Shown here: positions 60,407 to 64,000 of the stretch, piece after piece | Layout of the letters: each line of letters starts with the position of its first letter | How positions within the stretch are numbered: position 1 is the stretch's first letter | Source of the DNA: an uncultured Apibacter sp. | GTDB taxonomy: Bacteria; Bacteroidota; Bacteroidia; Flavobacteriales; Weeksellaceae | NCBI GenBank assembly: GCA_945280365.1 | Contig: CALYQD010000002.1 | Coordinates: 248,001-312,000 of the forward strand | Direction of reading: 5' to 3' | Length of the DNA: 64,000 nucleotides | Made by a program: the position numbers and the translations under genes | The notes under the pieces: model-generated | Told to the model about the DNA's origin: nothing | Seen by the model: the letters and a program-made list of their open reading frames with translations, nothing else | Databases searched by the model: none

Positions 60407-62248
60407 TTAAAAGTTTTTTAGATTTAAATCAGTATTTATTTTTTTAATTAAGTCTTTAGTTTTTGAATACACTGATAATAAGGATTCCTGCTCGGTTACA
60501 CTTGAATACCGTTCGATTTGTGACTTTAACAGCAAATTCTTCCATTCTTCAGATAATTCATCCCCTAACTTATCTGCTAGCTCTTCTTCTAAATCAACTG
60601 AAGTCACATAACTTTCCTTTTCATTACGTAAACGTTGTTGGGCTACTTCTATTAATATCTTTTCTAATAGAATATAAAATTCTTTTTTATCTGTTCCTTC
60701 TTGTGCTAAGTGATTCAATTCCGATAATTCGGATTTGTAATCGTTGGGAACTGAATTAATATAAGGTTTTCTACTAAATGTAAATTTATTTTCTTTAGTT
60801 AAAGTAGGATTTAGTATTTTTTTAGATTCTTCTTTTTTAGATTTATTTTTCTTTATATATATAAATAAAATAATTGCAAGTCCTATAATAATTACAAAAA
60901 TTAAAACTAACGGTAAGAGAATTAATACTTTTTCAACACTATTATTTTTCATCTTGAATGCTTCTTCGACCTTCTTTCTAATAGTGAATTTAGGTTCATG
61001 ATGGATAGCTATTCCTGAGTCTGAATCTTTACTTGAAACATTGTATGAATCTTCATCATTCTTAATTAATGAGTTAGATAACACATTTATTGAAATTGGT
61101 TCTACAGATAACTGTTTGTATTTTTGTTCTTTTGGATCGAAATAGCTAATAGTCTCAACATTGACATTATATTTTCCAACTTTTTGAGGAACTAATATCG
61201 TGGAAGTATTTAATTTTCCTCTTATCCCATCAGAAGTATTCTCAGATTCCAATTTACTTTTTGGAGTATATTTTTCTATATCCTCTGATACATTTAAGTT
61301 TGGGGATTTAAGAAGACTAATATTACCTTTTCCATTAATTTCAACATTTACAGTAACTGCTTCCTCTGTTTGCAATTCTTTTTTATTAGCAGAAGCCTGC
61401 ATATAAAACTGTCCTACAAGCCCATAAAAGTTTTCCGGAGAATCTTCAGGAAGTTTTTTAACTTGTAAAGAAACTGGAGCTGATTTTATATTTAAATCAT
61501 GTTCATTAAAAAAACCATCCGGAATCGTTAATGTCAAGATAAATGGATTGATAATAATTGTTCCTGATTGGGTTGGAAACATAATATAAGATCCTATTAC
61601 TTTCGAAAAATATATATCTCCGTTAATTATTTCTTGCTCAACAACGTTGTTTCTTTCTTTAACGTGTTGCACGAAAACTCCCTGACAATCAGGCATAGTC
61701 AGGTTAGTCATACTATTTAATAACTCTATTCTACGGGTATAAAATTTTAAATTTGTTACAATGCCTTCATTTTGGTAAGGACTTTTTTCAGAAACCTTTA
61801 ATTTTAGAAAAAATTCTCCCATTTTGGAATTGAATGCTGTATCCTCTTCAGGACTATTAGGCTCTCCCGAAACAGTAATTATTAAAGGTTTTGTTTCATA
61901 TTTTTTATAATTAACCGAAACTTGCGCAGCATCTATCCGAATGCTTCCTTTCTTTACAGCTCTTAATATAACTTCAACGCCATATTCAATAACATTGTTC
62001 CCTTCGCTATCATAGCTCTGATTTTGAATTACTTGCCTACCTATTACTTGTGTATTTGAAAATGAAGGTAATTTAATTCTACCAAGATTCTTAATTTCTT
62101 CATTTTTTATGGAAAGTAAAAATTGTATACGTACAGGCTCATTAATTCCTACTTGATTTTTTTGTGGTATGGCATGAAAAGATACTTGAGCTTTTGCCCA
62201 TATCGTTCCTAAAATGATAAGTAAAAAAATTATAAAAAATTTTCTCAT
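60407..62248 (-). CDS. batD: BatD family protein
   Basis: BatD (oxygen tolerance) is part of the Bat complex with BatA, BatB and BatC, of unclear biochemical role. The 613-residue protein begins with a signal peptide (MRKFFIIFLLIILGTIWAKA), then repeated beta-sandwich domains with typical PVRIQFLLSI and EAVTVNVEINGKGNISLLKSPNL segments, a membrane helix near 455-480 (LPLVLIFVIIIGLAIILFIYI) and a cytosolic helical tail. The ATG at 62248 overlaps the batC stop by one base (TGATG); a TTG at 62254 would add two residues. Confidence 0.9.
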   Translation of the reverse strand: MRKFFIIFLLIILGTIWAKAQVSFHAIPQKNQVGINEPVRIQFLLSIKNEEIKNLGRIKLPSFSNTQVIGRQVIQNQSYDSEGNNVIEYGVEVILRAVKKGSIRIDAAQVSVNYKKYETKPLIITVSGEPNSPEEDTAFNSKMGEFFLKLKVSEKSPYQNEGIVTNLKFYTRRIELLNSMTNLTMPDCQGVFVQHVKERNNVVEQEIINGDIYFSKVIGSYIMFPTQSGTIIINPFILTLTIPDGFFNEHDLNIKSAPVSLQVKKLPEDSPENFYGLVGQFYMQASANKKELQTEEAVTVNVEINGKGNISLLKSPNLNVSEDIEKYTPKSKLESENTSDGIRGKLNTSTILVPQKVGKYNVNVETISYFDPKEQKYKQLSVEPISINVLSNSLIKNDEDSYNVSSKDSDSGIAIHHEPKFTIRKKVEEAFKMKNNSVEKVLILLPLVLIFVIIIGLAIILFIYIKKNKSKKEESKKILNPTLTKENKFTFSRKPYINSVPNDYKSELSELNHLAQEGTDKKEFYILLEKILIEVAQQRLRNEKESYVTSVDLEEELADKLGDELSEEWKNLLLKSQIERYSSVTEQESLLSVYSKTKDLIKKINTDLNLKNF

Positions 62249-63069
62249 CACCAATCTTTATTTGATTGTCCTTTTGAGCGAACAGTCCGTTTGTTTATAA
62301 TTTTTTGATGTGCTCTTTTTTCTTGTTCTTCCATTGCTTTTAAAATATTTTCATAGTAAGATTTCTGATACACATCTGATTGACTAGATTTATTACTAGT
62401 ATGAGATTGTTTCTCTTGGTTCTTTATTGATTTATTTCCATTTCGGTCAGCATCCTCATTTTTTTTGGTCTCATTACTTGAAGCATCTGTCTTTCCTTGT
62501 TCGTCATTTTTATTATCTGGCTCAGCTTGATTATTTTTATCTTTCTTTAAATCATCCTTTTTATTTCCGTTATTTTGCTCCTGCTCGCTATTATTTTTTT
62601 TATTTTGCTCTTCTTGTTTTTGTTGTTTTTCTTCTATTTTTTGTTTTGAGAGGGTATAATTATACCTGGCGTTTTCATCGTTTGGATTTAATTTCAAAGC
62701 GCTTTTAAATGATTCAGCAGCTTTTTCATACAATCTTTTTTGAAAATAAGCATCTCCCATATTAAAATAAGCATTAGCTTTTTCAGTATTATCAGTTGCA
62801 AATGATAAAGATTTCTCATACTGGAGTAATGCATCATCATATTTTTTCAATTTATACATAGCATTTCCTAAATTGAAATTAGATTTAAACGAACCTTCTC
62901 CTTCTTGTATTGATCTTAAATAGTTAGCTGCTGCATCTTGATAAGATTCAGTCGTATAAGCCTTATCTCCTTCCAATAAATATTTTCTTGCAGCTCCTGT
63001 TTGAGCTTGAAAAATATTTATTAGTAAGATAAAAATGAGTGCCCAATATTTTTTTTTACTATACACCAT
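62248..63069 (-). CDS. batC: BatC-type TPR protein
   Basis: The 273-residue protein has a signal peptide (about 1-26, VYSKKKYWALIFILLINIFQAQ), then tetratricopeptide repeats (about 33-150; EGDKAYTTESYQDAAANYLR, NLGNAMYKLKKYDDALLQYE, NMGDAYFQKRLYEKAAESFK, ALKLNPNDENARYNYTLSK). Residues 150-240 are Lys/Asn/Gln/Glu-rich and low in complexity, and the end is basic (NKRTVRSKGQSNKDW). It lies between batB and batD, its standard place, and is translationally coupled to batD. Confidence 0.9.
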   Translation of the reverse strand: MVYSKKKYWALIFILLINIFQAQTGAARKYLLEGDKAYTTESYQDAAANYLRSIQEGEGSFKSNFNLGNAMYKLKKYDDALLQYEKSLSFATDNTEKANAYFNMGDAYFQKRLYEKAAESFKSALKLNPNDENARYNYTLSKQKIEEKQQKQEEQNKKNNSEQEQNNGNKKDDLKKDKNNQAEPDNKNDEQGKTDASSNETKKNEDADRNGNKSIKNQEKQSHTSNKSSQSDVYQKSYYENILKAMEEQEKRAHQKIINKRTVRSKGQSNKDW

Positions 63070-63085
63070 AACAAAGATACTAAGA

Positions 63086-64000
63086 TTAAACCATAAAATC
63101 TCTCTTATAATTTGTTAAAGAAACAATAAAAATTAGCAAAAGTGCTCCCCCTATAAAATATTGAAAATATTGTTTTGAATCATAATTAATGCTCATGGAT
63201 TGGTCGGTTCTATCCAGGGTTGACATGGTTTTAAATAGTCGCGTAACAACATCTTTGGTATTACGTCCTCCATAAAAATATTGTCCTCCGGTTCCTTTTG
63301 CCAATTGTTTCAATGTGCTATCTTGCAACTTAGTTAAAACTATATCTCCATTTTCATCTTTTTTATATTCTGAATACCTGCTCCCTTCGTAAAATAAAGG
63401 TATAGGAGCTCCCTGAGAAGTACCTATTCCTACAGAAAATATGGATATCTTGTTTTTATTTGCTGTATTTATGGCTCTTTTTATTTCTCCTTCATGAGCC
63501 TCTCCATCAGATATTAAAAGTATCGCTTTAGATGTGTTTGAAGTATGTGATAACATATAAGAAGCTTCCAAAACTGCATCTGCTATATTAGTTCCTTGAG
63601 TGGTAATAAAGTTAGTACCAAGCTCGTTTAAGTAGAGCTCAGCAACGCCATAGTCTTTAGATAAGGGCATGATTGGATATGCATTCCCTGCAAAAGCTAC
63701 AATTCCTACTCGATCCCCTCCTAATATAGATAAAAAATCGGATATAATTTTTTTTGCTTTTTCCATTCTGGATGGAGCTACATCTTCAGCATTCATTGAT
63801 TTTGAAACATCAATTACGAAAACCAAATCTATTCCCTCGATTTTAACTTCTTTTTTTTCGGAACCACCAAAAAAATTAGCCAGCCCAAAAACCATCAAAA
63901 CAAAGGCGCAAATAATGCCGATATTACTTAACGTAAATTTCGAAAAACCAATAGTTCCGAAAATAATTTTCTGTAACTGCGGTTCAGCAAATTGATTTAT
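63086..64000 (-). CDS. batB: BatB, VWA-domain membrane protein (5' end beyond window)
   Basis: The open frame runs to the window edge with no start needed, so the gene is truncated by the window. The visible 304 residues begin with NQFAEPQLQKIIFG and a membrane helix, then a VWA domain with the MIDAS motif DVSKS (FVIDVSKSMNAEDVAPSRM) and LLISDGEAHEGEI, and finish with a second helix (FIGGALLLIFIVSLTNY). BatB and BatA are similar, but position directly before batC points to BatB. batC starts 16 bases downstream. Confidence 0.9.
   Translation of the reverse strand: MNQFAEPQLQKIIFGTIGFSKFTLSNIGIICAFVLMVFGLANFFGGSEKKEVKIEGIDLVFVIDVSKSMNAEDVAPSRMEKAKKIISDFLSILGGDRVGIVAFAGNAYPIMPLSKDYGVAELYLNELGTNFITTQGTNIADAVLEASYMLSHTSNTSKAILLISDGEAHEGEIKRAINTANKNKISIFSVGIGTSQGAPIPLFYEGSRYSEYKKDENGDIVLTKLQDSTLKQLAKGTGGQYFYGGRNTKDVVTRLFKTMSTLDRTDQSMSINYDSKQYFQYFIGGALLLIFIVSLTNYKRDFMV

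Noticed and set aside
1..64000. Insertion sequences, prophage, integrases, toxin-antitoxin or defence genes
   Set aside because: I looked for transposase, integrase, restriction, Cas and toxin motifs among all sizeable reading frames and found none; neighbours are ordinary chromosomal genes.

Overview
The window is a gene-dense, AT-rich (by eye about 30% GC) chromosomal segment from a member of the Bacteroidota, most likely class Flavobacteriia (a Weeksellaceae-like organism fits; I cannot fix the genus). The reasons are a gliding-motility lipoprotein gene (gldH) between ricT and a class A penicillin-binding protein, a fused ccoNO cbb3 oxidase gene, the batBCD genes, DUF2480, outer-membrane proteins with flavobacterial signal peptides, and recurrent TAnnTTTG promoter boxes in place of E. 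coli-type promoters and Shine-Dalgarno sequences.

Layout. 1-4.3 kb: the tail of an ABC exporter, then minus-strand genes for DUF2480, TrmD, a DinB/YfiT-type bacillithiol transferase, a Nudix-related regulator and an Lrp/AsnC regulator. 4.5-9.6 kb: a potassium-channel-like protein with a zinc ribbon, tadA, a phosphate transporter with its DUF47 partner, and a DnaG primase lacking zinc ligands. 10-17.2 kb: an orphan efflux adaptor, recQ, ung, a 51-bp-repeat protein, lptC and an outer-membrane protein. 17.4 kb: tRNA-Phe(GAA). 18-30 kb: an ABC-F ATPase, a Crp-family regulator and a full cbb3 oxidase locus (ccoI, ccoS, ccoNO, ccoQ, ccoP, ccoG, ccoH and a SafE-like membrane protein). 30-33.3 kb: mlaE-mlaF, a mannose-1-phosphate guanylyltransferase and a SprT-like protein. 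33.4-43.9 kb: ricT, gldH, PBP1A, a LysE-type transporter, a TonB-type receptor, an M1 peptidase and coaX. 44-50.7 kb: a secreted surface protein, hemE-hemD, an ABC ATPase and topB. 50.7-59.5 kb: mscL, a FadL-type porin, a 90-bp-repeat lipoprotein, proS, waaA, rsmE, a DUF59 protein, a bacilliredoxin and rnpA. 59.5-64 kb: a small membrane protein, marC and batD-batC-batB, with batB running off the window.

How the genes work together. The 20.2-30.0 kb block is a coherent microaerobic respiration module: a redox-type Crp-family regulator divergent from the copper-loading P-type ATPase, followed by structural and assembly genes. Several envelope genes (lptC, waaA, mlaEF, PBP1A, the outer-membrane proteins) reflect Gram-negative envelope building. 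Two genes of bacillithiol biology (YfiT-type transferase, bacilliredoxin) suggest this cell uses bacillithiol.

No mobile element, CRISPR array, prophage, toxin-antitoxin pair or defence system is visible. I do not see a clearly new multi-gene system. The points most worth a second look are the zinc-less primase zinc domain, a 25-bp dyad in front of the oxidase genes, promoter boxes implying near-leaderless mRNAs, two in-frame repeat arrays, and a channel carrying a zinc ribbon.
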